Assembly (NCBI RefSeq): GCF_023806085.1
Contig: NZ_JAMSLX010000011.1
Coordinates: 1 to 64,000, forward strand
Direction of reading: 5' to 3'
Source of the DNA: Hephaestia sp. MAHUQ-44
GTDB lineage: Bacteria; Pseudomonadota; Alphaproteobacteria; Sphingomonadales; Sphingomonadaceae
DNA length: 64,000 nt
Numbering within the stretch: position 1 is the stretch's first letter; every line of letters starts with the position of its first letter. Positions 36,867 through 46,188 of this stretch are shown piece by piece. The notes below the pieces were generated by a model. That model searched no databases and was not told the origin of the DNA. It saw only the letters and a program-made list of their open reading frames with translations. Made by a program: the position numbers and the translations under genes.

Positions 36867-38395
36867 ACGGGGACCCTGCGAACGGCGTGCCCGGCCCGAT
36901 CCGCCGCATCTGCATCGTCGGCGGCGGTACCGCGGGGTGGATCGCCGCCGCGGTGCTCGCGCACCAATATCGCGGCATGATTGCGGTCGACCTCGTCGAA
37001 TCGGACGATATCGGCACGGTGGGGGTGGGCGAGAGCACGATTCCGCCCTTCATCCAGTTGCTTGCCGGGCTGGGGATCAGCGAGAGCGATTTCGTCAAGG
37101 CGACGCAGGCGAGCTTCAAGCTGGGGATCGGCTTCGAGGATTGGGGCGCGCCGGGGCATCGCTATTTTCATCCGTTCGGCACGATCGGGCAATTGGCCGA
37201 CCCGCGCGATTTCTATCAGATCTGGCTGCGCGCTGCTGCTGCCGGCGAGGCGCCGCCGTTGCTCGCGTTCGCGCCGGCGCATGTGATGGCGCGCGCGGGC
37301 AAATTCATGCTGCCGTTCAAGGCGCGCGACACGCCGATCGCGGGGGCATCCTATGCGCTGCACGTCGATGCGAAGCGCGTTGCGCGCTTCCTGCGCGGCT
37401 TTGCCGAGGAACGCGGGGTGACGCGCCACGAGGGGATCGTCACCGAGGTGGCGACGCGGCCCGACGGCTTTGTCGAGCGCGTGATCCTGAACGACGGGCG
37501 ATCGATCGCCGCCGATTTCTTCATCGATTGCTCGGGTTTCCGCGCGTTGCTGATCGGCAAGACCCTGGGGGTCGGCTATACCGACTGGTCGCACTGGCTG
37601 TTGTGCGACCGCGCGGTGGCGGTGCAGACCGAGAATGTCGGGCCGCCGCCGCCTTATACACTCGCGGTCGCCCAGCCCGCCGGGTGGCGCTGGCGGATTC
37701 CGCTCCAGCACCGCACCGGCAACGGTCATGTCTATTCGAGCGCGCATATGAGCGAGGACGAGGCGACCGCGTTGTTGCTCGATCAGGTGGTGGGCGAGAC
37801 CGTCTCCAACCCGTTGCCGCTGCGCTTCACCAGCGGGGTGCGCGAACGCGGTTGGGACAAGAATGTGTTGTCGCTCGGGCTCGCCTCGGGATTTATCGAG
37901 CCGCTTGAATCGACCGCGATCCACCTCGTCTATCGCGGCCTCGAATATTTCCTCCGCTTCCTGCCCGGCACCGATTGCGCGCCCGAGCTGGCCGACGAAT
38001 ATAATCGCCGGATGACCGCCGATTACGAGGAAATTCGCGATTTCGTGATCCTCCATTATTGCCTGACCGGGCGCCGCGACACCGCCTTCTGGCGGGCGTG
38101 CAATGACATGGAACTGCCGCCGTCGCTGGCGCGGCGGATCGCGCTGTTCCGCGTCAACGGGACGATGCCCGAACATGTCGACGAACTGTTCCGCGCGGTG
38201 AGCTGGCAGGCGCTGATGGACGGGCTGGGGGTGCGCCCACGGACCCACCATCCGGCGATCGACCGCGCGGGGCCGGGCGATGTCCCACGCGAACTGGGTG
38301 CGATGGCCGATGCGCTGGCCGGGTTCGTCGCGACGCTGCCCGCGCATGAGGAATTTCTCGCCAGGCATTGCCCCGCGCCGGCGCCCGCCCCATAG
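36863..38395 (+). CDS. Tryptophan halogenase family flavoprotein (copy 2)
   Basis: 510 aa. Homologous to the preceding gene over its full length: GGGTAGW at 20-26, VGESTIPPF, lysine K86 (SFKLGIGF), WRWRIPLQHRTGNG and FIEPLESTAI. The ATG overlaps the previous stop (ATGA), so both are made from one message in similar amounts. The pair looks like an old tandem duplication that has diverged, perhaps forming a heterodimer or acting on different positions; this is inference. The proline/alanine tail APAPAP is unusual. Confidence 0.9.
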   Translation: MNGDPANGVPGPIRRICIVGGGTAGWIAAAVLAHQYRGMIAVDLVESDDIGTVGVGESTIPPFIQLLAGLGISESDFVKATQASFKLGIGFEDWGAPGHRYFHPFGTIGQLADPRDFYQIWLRAAAAGEAPPLLAFAPAHVMARAGKFMLPFKARDTPIAGASYALHVDAKRVARFLRGFAEERGVTRHEGIVTEVATRPDGFVERVILNDGRSIAADFFIDCSGFRALLIGKTLGVGYTDWSHWLLCDRAVAVQTENVGPPPPYTLAVAQPAGWRWRIPLQHRTGNGHVYSSAHMSEDEATALLLDQVVGETVSNPLPLRFTSGVRERGWDKNVLSLGLASGFIEPLESTAIHLVYRGLEYFLRFLPGTDCAPELADEYNRRMTADYEEIRDFVILHYCLTGRRDTAFWRACNDMELPPSLARRIALFRVNGTMPEHVDELFRAVSWQALMDGLGVRPRTHHPAIDRAGPGDVPRELGAMADALAGFVATLPAHEEFLARHCPAPAPAP

Positions 38396-38421
38396 CGAAC
38401 ACGCAGTAACTGGAAGGGTTT

Positions 38422-39480
38422 ATGGGCCGCTCGCCGCGCCAGTCCGTCACGATCAGGCACGTCGCCGCCGAGGCCGGGGTTTCGCTCCAGACCGTGTCGC
38501 GCGTCGTCAACAACGAGCCCAATGTCCGCCCGCAGGTCCGCGAGCGCGTGATGGAGGCGGTCAACAAGCTCGGCTATGTGCCCAGCCTGGCTGCGCGGCG
38601 GATGGGTGGATCGCGATCCTATCTTATCCTTGCGCTCAACGACCGCGACCGCACGATCGAGGGCTGGCGCTTGGGGCAGGGCTCCGACTGGATCGACCAG
38701 ATGCTCTATGGCGGGATGCTGGCGTGCGCCGAGCGCGGCTATCGCATGATCTTCGAGCTGATCGACACGCATTCGGCCGAGGTCGAGCGCGAGGTCAACG
38801 CCGCCCTGTCGTCGCTGCGCCCCGATGGCGTGATCCTGACCCCGCCGCATTCGGACAATCCCGCGATCACCGATCTGCTCGTCAAGCAGGGCGTGCCGTT
38901 CGCGCGGATCGGCTCGAACGATGCAAGCGCGGGGTTCGCGATCCGCATGGATGACGGTGCGGCAGCCGAGGCGGCGACCGCGCATCTGATCGCGCTTGGC
39001 CATCGGCGCATCGGCTTCATCACCGGCAGCGCCGAATATCGGCTGAGCGGCGCACGCACCGACGGCTATCGCACAGCGATGGCGGCGGCGGGGCTGCCGA
39101 TCGCCGCCGGGCTGATCCAGCCCGGCGATTTCAGCTTCGAAGCGGGCGATGCGGCGATGCGCGCCTATCTGGCGCTCGCCGAGCCGGTGACCGCGGTGAT
39201 CGCGAGCAGCGAGCAGACCGTGCTGGGGGCGCTCGACGTCGCGCGTGCCCGCGGCGTCGCCGTGCCCGGCGATCTCTCGCTGGTCAGTTTCGACGATACG
39301 CCGGTGGTGCGCTTTTCGGTGCCGCCGCTGACTGCTATCACCCAGCCGATCGCGCCGATGGCGGCGAAGGCGGCCGAGCTGCTGATCGATGCGGCGAGCG
39401 GCAAGGAGAGCGAGCCTGGCGTTCATGTCATCCCGTTCGCGCTTGCCGTGCGTCGATCCAGTGGCCCGCCACGCGACTGA
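38422..39480 (+). CDS. LacI family transcriptional regulator
   Basis: 352 aa. Helix-turn-helix TIRHVAAEAGVSLQTVSRVVN near the N-terminus, hinge LGYVPSLAARRMGG, then a periplasmic-binding-protein-like sensor domain (RPDGVILTPPHSDN, GHRRIGFITGSAEYRLSGAR, VSFDDTPV). It should repress the locus until a sugar ligand binds. It lies 26 bp downstream of the second flavoprotein gene with GGAAGG before the ATG. The most likely operator in the window is at 29438, upstream of the GH3 gene. Confidence 0.93.
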   Translation: MGRSPRQSVTIRHVAAEAGVSLQTVSRVVNNEPNVRPQVRERVMEAVNKLGYVPSLAARRMGGSRSYLILALNDRDRTIEGWRLGQGSDWIDQMLYGGMLACAERGYRMIFELIDTHSAEVEREVNAALSSLRPDGVILTPPHSDNPAITDLLVKQGVPFARIGSNDASAGFAIRMDDGAAAEAATAHLIALGHRRIGFITGSAEYRLSGARTDGYRTAMAAAGLPIAAGLIQPGDFSFEAGDAAMRAYLALAEPVTAVIASSEQTVLGALDVARARGVAVPGDLSLVSFDDTPVVRFSVPPLTAITQPIAPMAAKAAELLIDAASGKESEPGVHVIPFALAVRRSSGPPRD

Positions 39481-40657
39481 GGGCACACGCTCCTGGCGGT
39501 TTCTGGCGCTGTATGCGCTGGCCAATGCGGGCGGGGTCGCCGCATTTCTGCCGCTGCTGACGCTGCTGCTGCCGCTCAAGGTGCAAATGGTGGCCGGCGA
39601 CGCGCGGATGCTGACGCTGACGCTGTGCGCGTTGGCGGGCGCGGTGACGGCGAGCCTATCCAACATCCTGTTCGGCGCGCTGAGCGACCGGAGCTTTGCC
39701 AAGGCCCGCAACCGGCGCGGCTGGATCGCGGGCGGCCTGGTGGCGACGCTGGCGACCTATCCCCTGATCCATTGGGCGGCAACGCCCGCGCAGATCATCG
39801 CCGCGGTGCTGGTCTATCAGGCGGCGCTCAACATGATGCTCGGGCCGCTCTACACGATGATGGCGGACGAGGTGCCCGATCATCAAAAGGGCGTCGCGGG
39901 CGGGTTGCTGACGCTCGCCAGCCCGATCGGCTCGGCGCTGGCGGCGGTGCTGGTCGCCACCGCGCTGGGCGAGGGCGGGCGGTTCGCCTTGTTGTGCGGG
40001 TTCGTTGCGGCGTGCGTGGTGCCGATCCTGTTCGTCCGCCCGCGGGCCGTTGTCGCAGTGGCGCCGGCGCCGCTGGTGCGGGCGATCCGGCGTGGCGATC
40101 TTGCGCTGACGTGGGGGGCGCGGCTGCTTGTCCAGCTCGCGGTCAACGTGCTGTTCACCTATCTGCTGTTCTATTTCGAGAGCGTCGAACCCGATCAGGC
40201 CCCTGCCGTGCTGGCGCCGCGCGTCGGGCAGATGACGACGATCGCGTTCGCGCTGTCGATCCCGGTCGGCTTGCTCGTCGGTCGCGCGTCGGACCGGATC
40301 GGCGCGCGCAAGCCGTTCCTGATGCTGGCGACGATCGTCATGGCCGGTGGGCTGCTGGTGATGGCGCTGTTCCCCGAATGGCCGAGCGCGGTGGCGGGAT
40401 ACGGGGTGTTCGCGATCGGTAGCGCGGTGTTTCTCGGGCTGCATTCGGCCTATGCGATGCAGATCCTGCCCTCGCCCGCGCATCGCGGCCGCGATCTGGG
40501 CATTCTCAACCTCACCAACACGCTACCCGCGATTCTGGGGCCGGCACTGACCTGGGCGCTGGCGACCACCGAGCGGTTTACGCCGGTGCTGTTGGCGCTG
40601 GCGGTGCTGACGCTGCTCGGTGGGGCGATGGTGATGTTTGTGAGGAGCGAGCGGTAG
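39425..40657 (+). CDS. MFS transporter
   Basis: 410 aa with about 12 hydrophobic segments, the first at FLALYALANAGGVAAFLPLLTLL. The conserved MFS loops are visible: GALSDRSFAKARNRRGW between segments 2 and 3, and VGRASDRIGARKPFL in the second half. It probably carries the sugar freed by the GH3 enzyme across the inner membrane. The ATG at 39425 lies inside the 3' end of the LacI gene (56-bp overlap); a GTG at 39461 would shorten the overlap to 20 bp. Either way it is cotranscribed with the regulator. Confidence 0.88.
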   Translation: MSSRSRLPCVDPVARHATEGTRSWRFLALYALANAGGVAAFLPLLTLLLPLKVQMVAGDARMLTLTLCALAGAVTASLSNILFGALSDRSFAKARNRRGWIAGGLVATLATYPLIHWAATPAQIIAAVLVYQAALNMMLGPLYTMMADEVPDHQKGVAGGLLTLASPIGSALAAVLVATALGEGGRFALLCGFVAACVVPILFVRPRAVVAVAPAPLVRAIRRGDLALTWGARLLVQLAVNVLFTYLLFYFESVEPDQAPAVLAPRVGQMTTIAFALSIPVGLLVGRASDRIGARKPFLMLATIVMAGGLLVMALFPEWPSAVAGYGVFAIGSAVFLGLHSAYAMQILPSPAHRGRDLGILNLTNTLPAILGPALTWALATTERFTPVLLALAVLTLLGGAMVMFVRSER

Positions 40658-40676
40658 GGAGGGTATCCCCCCGATC

Positions 40677-40707
40677 CGTTCGTGCTTCGACAAGCTCAGC
40701 ACGAACG
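40677..40707. repeat. Extragenic palindrome, CGTTCGTGCT...AGCACGAACG
   Basis: A perfect 10-bp stem with the 11-base loop TCGACAAGCTC. It is the most complete copy of the family that also occurs at 13330 and 15600, and lies between convergent genes where it could stop transcription both ways. Confidence 0.8.
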
Positions 40708-40721
40708 GAGGGGAATGGATC

Positions 40722-42284
40722 TTACTCCAGTTCGCCGTCGATCAGGCGCGGGAGGCCCAGCGGATTGGCGCGCTGGATCGCCTTGGGGAGCAGCGCGTCG
40801 GGCAGATCCTGATAGCAGACCGGGCGCAGGAAGCGCTCGATCGCCCCGGTGCCGACCGAGGTCGTGCGCGAATCCGAGGTGGCAGGGAAGGGGCCGCCAT
40901 GCACCATCGCATAGGAGACCTCGACGCCGGTCGGCCAGCCGTTGGCGAGAATGCGGCCTGCCTTGCGCTCGAGGATCGGGAGCAGTGCGCGCGCGTCCTC
41001 CACATCCTCGTCGTCGAGCTGGAGCGTCGCGGTGAGCTGGCCTTCGAGCCCTTCGAGCACGCGGGCAACCTCGGCCTTGTCGGCGCAGCGGATGACGATC
41101 GAGGCAGCGCCGAACACTTCGTCTGCGAGCGCCGGGTTGGCGACGAACGCCGCGCCGGTGGTGCCGAACAGCGCCGCGCGGCCGCGGTTGACGCCGCTAT
41201 CCTCGGTGCCGCGCGCGATCGTCTCGACATCGGCATGGCCGCTGAGCAGCGTGACGCCCTTGTCGTAATTGGCGTGGATGCCACCGGTGAGCATCACCTG
41301 CGGCGCGGCACCGCCCAGCGCCTCGGCCGCCGCATCGACGAAGCGGTCGAGATCGGGGCCGTCGAGCGCGACGACGATGCCGGGGTTGGTGCAGAACTGG
41401 CCCGCGCCCATCGTCAGCGAGCCGACATAGGCCTTGCCGAGATCGGCGGCGCGGGCGGCAAGCGCATGGGGAAAGAGTAACACCGGGTTGATGCTCGACA
41501 TCTCGGCATAGACCGGGATCGGCTCAGGGCGCTTTTGCGCGATCGCGACCAGCGCGAGCCCGCCGTGACGCGAGCCGGTGAAGCCCACCGCCTTGATCCG
41601 GGGATCGGCGACGAGCGCGCCGCCGAGCGCGTTCGACGCGCCCTGGACGAGCGAGAACACGCCTTCGGGCAGGTCGCATTTCTTGGCCGCGGCCTGGATC
41701 GCGCGGCCGACCAGCAACGAGGTGCCGGGGTGCGCCGGGTGGCCCTTGACGACGACGGGGCAGCCCGCGGCGAGCGCCGAGGCGGTGTCGCCGCCGGCAA
41801 CCGAAAACGCGAGCGGGAAGTTCGATGCGCCGAACACCGCGACCGGGCCAAGCGCGATGCGGCGCTGGCGCAGATCGGCGCGCGGCAGCGGCTGGCGATC
41901 GGGTAGCGCGGTATCGACCACGACGCCGGCCCAGCGGCCCTGACGCAGCAGCTTGGCGAACAGGCGGAGCTGGCCGGTAGTGCGGCCGCGTTCGCCGGTG
42001 ATGCGGGCGATCGGCAGACCGGTTTCGCGCGCGGCGCGCTCGATCAGCCCGTCGACCGCCTCGATCTCGTCGGCGATCGCCTCAAGGAAGGTGGCGCGCG
42101 CCTCGGGATCGGTGTCGCGGTAGGTATCAAAGGCGTCGGCGGCGAGGCGGCAGGCCTCGGCGACATCCTCAAGCGTCGAGGTGGCGAAGGCGGGGTCGAG
42201 CGCCTCGTTGGTTGCGGGATCGATCGCGCGGAAGGTCTCGTCGCGCGTCACCGCGCGCGCGCCGATCAGAAAGCTGCCATCCAT
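40722..42284 (-). CDS. Alpha-ketoglutaric semialdehyde dehydrogenase (NADP-type aldehyde dehydrogenase)
   Basis: 520 aa from the ATG at 42284 (GGAG nine bases upstream); an ATG five codons earlier is possible. Catalytic cysteine in [11 protein letters not shown] and glutamate in [10 protein letters not shown] are present, with [21 protein letters not shown] marking the alpha-ketoglutaric semialdehyde group. It oxidises 2,5-dioxopentanoate to 2-oxoglutarate, the last step of non-phosphorylating pentose, uronate and aldarate catabolism. This fits the neighbouring sugar-uptake genes. It is downstream of a TonB receptor on the same strand. Confidence 0.9.
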   Translation of the reverse strand: MDGSFLIGARAVTRDETFRAIDPATNEALDPAFATSTLEDVAEACRLAADAFDTYRDTDPEARATFLEAIADEIEAVDGLIERAARETGLPIARITGERGRTTGQLRLFAKLLRQGRWAGVVVDTALPDRQPLPRADLRQRRIALGPVAVFGASNFPLAFSVAGGDTASALAAGCPVVVKGHPAHPGTSLLVGRAIQAAAKKCDLPEGVFSLVQGASNALGGALVADPRIKAVGFTGSRHGGLALVAIAQKRPEPIPVYAEMSSINPVLLFPHALAARAADLGKAYVGSLTMGAGQFCTNPGIVVALDGPDLDRFVDAAAEALGGAAPQVMLTGGIHANYDKGVTLLSGHADVETIARGTEDSGVNRGRAALFGTTGAAFVANPALADEVFGAASIVIRCADKAEVARVLEGLEGQLTATLQLDDEDVEDARALLPILERKAGRILANGWPTGVEVSYAMVHGGPFPATSDSRTTSVGTGAIERFLRPVCYQDLPDALLPKAIQRANPLGLPRLIDGELE

Positions 42285-42303
42285 GAAATCGTTCTCCATC
42301 CTA

Positions 42304-42314
42304 TTGTCCGACAA
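42304..42314. promoter_or_regulatory. FadR-type GntR operator TTGTCCGACAA
   Basis: A palindrome fitting the TNGTNNNACNA consensus of FadR-subfamily GntR regulators, 20 bp upstream of the semialdehyde dehydrogenase start. Such regulators control sugar-acid pathways. No GntR gene lies in the window. Confidence 0.5.
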
Positions 42315-42403
42315 GTAAGCAAGCTGGGGTCTCGCTTCCCAATGACAAGGGAGCGATATCATTGGCAACCGCCGGTTGGTGCGAATCGCGATAAATTATT
42401 CGC

Positions 42404-44434
42404 TCAACCCGTGAATCGAACGCCGATCCATAGCGTGCGCGGCGTGCCGAGATCGATCGAGCCGCCGTCGTTGCGCGTCACGACTGCCTCGTCGAACAGA
42501 TTCTCGGCGCGGCCGATCAGCGTGACGCGGCGGGTGAGGGGGAGGCTGGCGACCGCATCGACCGTCAGCGCGGCGGGAAGCACGTCGATCTCGCGATCGT
42601 CTTCATATTGCTTGCCGATGTAGCGGATCGTCGTGGCGAGGCTGGGGCCGTATTCTGGCGCCCAACGCAGCGTGCCGCTGGCGGCGTGGCGCGGGCTTTG
42701 CGCGGGGGCGAAGCCGTGGAGCGCGGCCGATGGCCCCGTCGCGCGGACGTGGCTGTCGCTATAGGCGTAGGAGGCCGAGAGATCGAACGCGGCGAGCCGC
42801 GCGGCGGCGGTGAATTCGACACCCCTGGCGACGATCGCATCGACATTGCGGCGCTGGCGCAGATTGTCGGCGATCGTGACATTGGCGATCGCATGGTCGA
42901 GCCGGTTCCAGAACGCGGTGACGCCGAGGTGCACACCGGCGCGTGGCGTTACGTCGAGCCCTGCTTCGACGCCCTTCAGGCGTTCGAGATCGAGCGCGGC
43001 ATTGGCCTGGGTCGTCACCGGGAAAACGGTGAAGGGACGGTAGAGTTCGTTGAGCGTCGGCAGGCGGAAGCCGGTATAGCCCGCGGCGCGCAGCGCGAGC
43101 GCGGGGCTGGCGTGATAGAGCGCGCCGAGCCGACCCGTCGCCGCGACGCCGTCACGATTGGCGAAGCGTTGGTCGGTGACGACCGTGCCGGCGGCGTTGG
43201 TCTCATGGAAGAAACCGTCGGTGATCCTCCAGCGATCGACCCGGCCGCCGCCGGTGAGGACGAGCCGGCCGAGCTTCCAGTCGTCCTCTACGAACAGCCC
43301 GGCGGTGGTCGAGGCGCCGCCCGCGTTGCGGTGCGCGGTCGCGAGGCCGGTGGCGGCGCTGTACGGATCTTCGTAGAGTTCGCCCTCGGCATGGCGCCAA
43401 TCCACGCCGATGCGCAAAGTGTGGTCGGCGCCGACCGGGGGGCGCAACTCGATCTTGCCGCCGAGCCCGGTCGAGGGCGTGTTGCGCTGATCGAGGACGA
43501 GCTTGTGGTTCGACGCGCTGATCACCTTGTTGGCGAAGTTGCGCGTCTGCAGATAGGCGAGCGCATCGAGTTGCCAGCGCCCGCGATGAACGAGGCGGAT
43601 GCTCGCGTCGTTGGCGGCCGAGGCGCTGTCGGCGCCGGCGAAGCGCAAGGTGCGATCGTCGCGATAGACGATCGCGCGCGCCTGGATTTCGGTATCGGCG
43701 TCGATCGGGGCGACCGCGCGCAGCGAGGTCGACCAGTTTTCGTAGCGCGCCCGCACGTCGGCGGGGCCGCGTTGATCGGCAGGGGTGGTGAAGAAGCCGT
43801 CGCCGCGGTCGTAATGGGCGCCGATCGACACATAGCCGCCCCCCACATCGGGCGAGATGCTGGCCGAGGCCATCAGCGAATCGCGGCTGCCCGCGAACAG
43901 GCTGGCCTCATAGGGCGGCAGATCGTCGCGCGTGGCGCTGCCGAGTTCGATCGTGCCCGCGACCGCGCCCGCGCCGAACGGCCCCGCGCCGCCGCCGCGC
44001 GTGATCCGCACCACCGACAGCCGATCGGGCACCAGCGCGTTGAACGGGATATAGCCGAAGAACGGATCGGCCTGCGGCACGCCATCGAGCAGCACCAGCG
44101 CGCGGCTGGTGGCGTTGCCGCCCAGTGCGCGCAGCGTCACGCCTTGCGCGGTGGGGTTGGCGGCGCGGCTGTCCGCGCGGCGGAATTGCTGCACGCCCGC
44201 GACATCGGCGAGCACATCCTCGAGCCGGCCGCTGGCGTCGCCCGTCAGCCGATCGCGATCGATCGTGACCGAGCCATAGGCTGGCGTCCCCGGCGGCAGC
44301 GGCAGGCCCTCGCCGATGACGACGATGCCGGGCGCGTCGGTGGATTGGGCCTGCGCGGCGGCGGGCAGAATCAAGGCGAGCAGCGGCAGGGTGACGAGGA
44401 CAGGGGGCAATGAACGGCTCCGGCGAAAGGGCAC
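42404..44434 (-). CDS. TonB-dependent receptor, BtuB/siderophore-like size
   Basis: 676 aa. Signal peptide 1-29 (LVTLPLLALILPAAAQAQS), TonB-box-like GIVVIGEG, plug with LEDVLADVAGVQQFRR and TLRALGGNATSRALVLLDGVP, and a 22-strand-size barrel ending GTPRTLWIGVRFTG with terminal strand VRF. It is much shorter than the receptor at 32066 and resembles vitamin B12/metal-type receptors. The ligand is unknown. No cobalamin riboswitch was seen in the short gap before it. Confidence 0.93.
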   Translation of the reverse strand: MPFRRSRSLPPVLVTLPLLALILPAAAQAQSTDAPGIVVIGEGLPLPPGTPAYGSVTIDRDRLTGDASGRLEDVLADVAGVQQFRRADSRAANPTAQGVTLRALGGNATSRALVLLDGVPQADPFFGYIPFNALVPDRLSVVRITRGGGAGPFGAGAVAGTIELGSATRDDLPPYEASLFAGSRDSLMASASISPDVGGGYVSIGAHYDRGDGFFTTPADQRGPADVRARYENWSTSLRAVAPIDADTEIQARAIVYRDDRTLRFAGADSASAANDASIRLVHRGRWQLDALAYLQTRNFANKVISASNHKLVLDQRNTPSTGLGGKIELRPPVGADHTLRIGVDWRHAEGELYEDPYSAATGLATAHRNAGGASTTAGLFVEDDWKLGRLVLTGGGRVDRWRITDGFFHETNAAGTVVTDQRFANRDGVAATGRLGALYHASPALALRAAGYTGFRLPTLNELYRPFTVFPVTTQANAALDLERLKGVEAGLDVTPRAGVHLGVTAFWNRLDHAIANVTIADNLRQRRNVDAIVARGVEFTAAARLAAFDLSASYAYSDSHVRATGPSAALHGFAPAQSPRHAASGTLRWAPEYGPSLATTIRYIGKQYEDDREIDVLPAALTVDAVASLPLTRRVTLIGRAENLFDEAVVTRNDGGSIDLGTPRTLWIGVRFTG

Positions 44435-44471
44435 GCCCCGCCTAGCCGTTTGTCAGCGTAGCGAACAAGAC

Positions 44472-44906
44472 TCAGCCGCGCAGTTTCTCGATTGTTGCTA
44501 CGATTCGACGTTCGCGTGTCTCGGACTTTTTGGCGCCCTCGACCGCTTCGGCGGCCTCGCGCTGGCTGGTGTAGCTGAGCCTGGCCCACGCCGCGTCGAG
44601 CCCGGCGGCGTGGATCGCGACGGCGAGATCGGCAGGCGGCGTCACCGTGCGGGGTGCGGTATCGAGCGTCAGGGTGACCGTGATCGTATCGCCCTGTGCG
44701 ACGCCGGCCGCCGCGCGGTGGCTGCGGCGCAGCGGCACAAAGGTGACGCCACTCATGATCGCGATCGTGCTGCGATAGCGGTGGCCGTTGAGCGTGACGA
44801 TGACCGGTGCACGCGCCTTGCCGAACACCGTGCGCGGATCGAACGGTACGACAATCGCGCCCTCGTCGGTGAGCGTGACGGAGAAGGTGCGCGACGGATC
44901 GGTCAC
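44472..44906 (-). CDS. YdeI/OmpD-associated family protein with DUF1905 domain
   Basis: 144 aa. The N-terminal half is a DUF1905 beta-barrel-like domain (VVPFDPRTVFGKARAPVIVTLNG, then TFVPLRRSHRAAAGVAQGD), and the C-terminal half is the YdeI/OmpD-associated helical region (WARLSYTSQREAAEAVEGAKKSETRERRI). Function is unknown. The start is a GTG whose GTGA overlaps the stop of the acyl-CoA dehydrogenase, so it is translationally coupled to it. Confidence 0.88.
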   Translation of the reverse strand: MTDPSRTFSVTLTDEGAIVVPFDPRTVFGKARAPVIVTLNGHRYRSTIAIMSGVTFVPLRRSHRAAAGVAQGDTITVTLTLDTAPRTVTPPADLAVAIHAAGLDAAWARLSYTSQREAAEAVEGAKKSETRERRIVATIEKLRG

Positions 44907-46057
44907 AGGCTGCGTCCGATCAGCTCCTTCATGATCTCGTTGGTGCCGCCGTAGATCCGCGTCACCCGCGCCGCGCGCCAGCTTCGCGCGATCGGATATT
45001 CATTCATATAGCCCGCGCCGCCGTGGAGCTGGAGGCATTTGTCCATCACCTCCCATTGCAGCTCGGTGTGCCACAATTTGGCGGCGGCGCCCTCGGTGGC
45101 GGTCAGTTCGCCCGCCAGATGCCGCGTGAGCGCCCAATCGAGATGCGCCCAGCCGATCTGGAGCTTGGCCTTGAGATCGGCGAGCACGAACCGGGTGTTC
45201 TGGAAATCGAACACCACCCCGGCAAACGCCTTGCGATCCTTGGTGAAGGCGACCGTCTCGTCGAACGCCTTTTGCGCCGATGCCTGTGCACCGATCGCAA
45301 TCGACAGGCGTTCCTGCGGCAATTGGCTCATCAGATAGATGAAGCCCTTGCCTTCCTCGCCAAGGCAATTGGTGATCGGCACGCGCACGTCGTTGAAGAA
45401 CAATTCGGAGGTGTCGGCGGCGTCCTGCCCGATCTTGTCGAGCTTGCGGCCGCGGCGGAAACCCTCGCGATCCGATTCGACGAGGATGATCGACATGCCC
45501 TTGTACGCGGGCTGGGCGCCGGGATCGGTCTTGGCGACGACGAGGATCAGATCGGCGTTCTGGCCATTGGTGATGTAGGTTTTCGAGCCCGAGACGACAT
45601 AATGGTTGCCGTCTTTTTTGGCGGTGGTGCGGATCGATTGCAGGTCCGATCCGGTGCCGGGTTCGGTCATCGCGATCGCGGTGATCGTCTCGCCCGAGAC
45701 GAGCCGGGGGAGCCATTGCCGCTTCTGCTCTTCCGAGCCGTAGGCGACGATGTAATCGCACACGATGTCCGATTGCAGCCCGAAGCCCGCGGGCACGCCG
45801 GCATAGCTCAATTCCTCATCGACCACCGCGTTATAGCCGAAATCGAGGCCGAGCCCGCCATATTGCTCGGGCACGGTGGGGCAGAGCATCCCGATCTCGC
45901 CCGCCTTGCGCCAGAATTCCCTGGGGACGAGACGGTTGGCTTCCCACGCGGCTACGTTGGGCACGCCTTCCCTGGCGAGGAAGCTGCGCACCGTTGCGCG
46001 GAATGCCGCGTGATCGGGATTATGGGCCGAGCGGCCAGGCACATCGTCGAGCGTCAT
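44903..46057 (-). CDS. Acyl-CoA dehydrogenase family protein
   Basis: 384 aa. Flavoprotein signatures AMTEPGTGSDLQSI and YITNGQNADLILVVAKTD, and C-terminal LHGGAGYMNEYPIARSWRAARVTRIYGGTNEIM with the catalytic position in YGGTNEI. It belongs to the medium/long-chain group and introduces a double bond next to the CoA ester. The exact chain length cannot be told. The ATG at 46057 has AGAGGACGG upstream. It leads a two-gene unit with the YdeI-like gene and is divergent from the FAH-family gene. Confidence 0.92.
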   Translation of the reverse strand: MTLDDVPGRSAHNPDHAAFRATVRSFLAREGVPNVAAWEANRLVPREFWRKAGEIGMLCPTVPEQYGGLGLDFGYNAVVDEELSYAGVPAGFGLQSDIVCDYIVAYGSEEQKRQWLPRLVSGETITAIAMTEPGTGSDLQSIRTTAKKDGNHYVVSGSKTYITNGQNADLILVVAKTDPGAQPAYKGMSIILVESDREGFRRGRKLDKIGQDAADTSELFFNDVRVPITNCLGEEGKGFIYLMSQLPQERLSIAIGAQASAQKAFDETVAFTKDRKAFAGVVFDFQNTRFVLADLKAKLQIGWAHLDWALTRHLAGELTATEGAAAKLWHTELQWEVMDKCLQLHGGAGYMNEYPIARSWRAARVTRIYGGTNEIMKELIGRSL

Positions 46058-46188
46058 GATCCGTCCTCTTGTGCAACCTTTCGTCAAGCTGCGCGGGATT
46101 GACGCGCACGTCAATCTCGGTTTGTCGGCAGTATCTTCGCGGGCGGAATGAATGCGGCTATGACGGCCCAAAGCGCACAGGAGATTCT

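Noticed and set aside
44435..44471. Cobalamin riboswitch before the TonB receptor at 42404-44434
   Set aside because: Only 37 bp separate it from the gene upstream, far too short for the aptamer.
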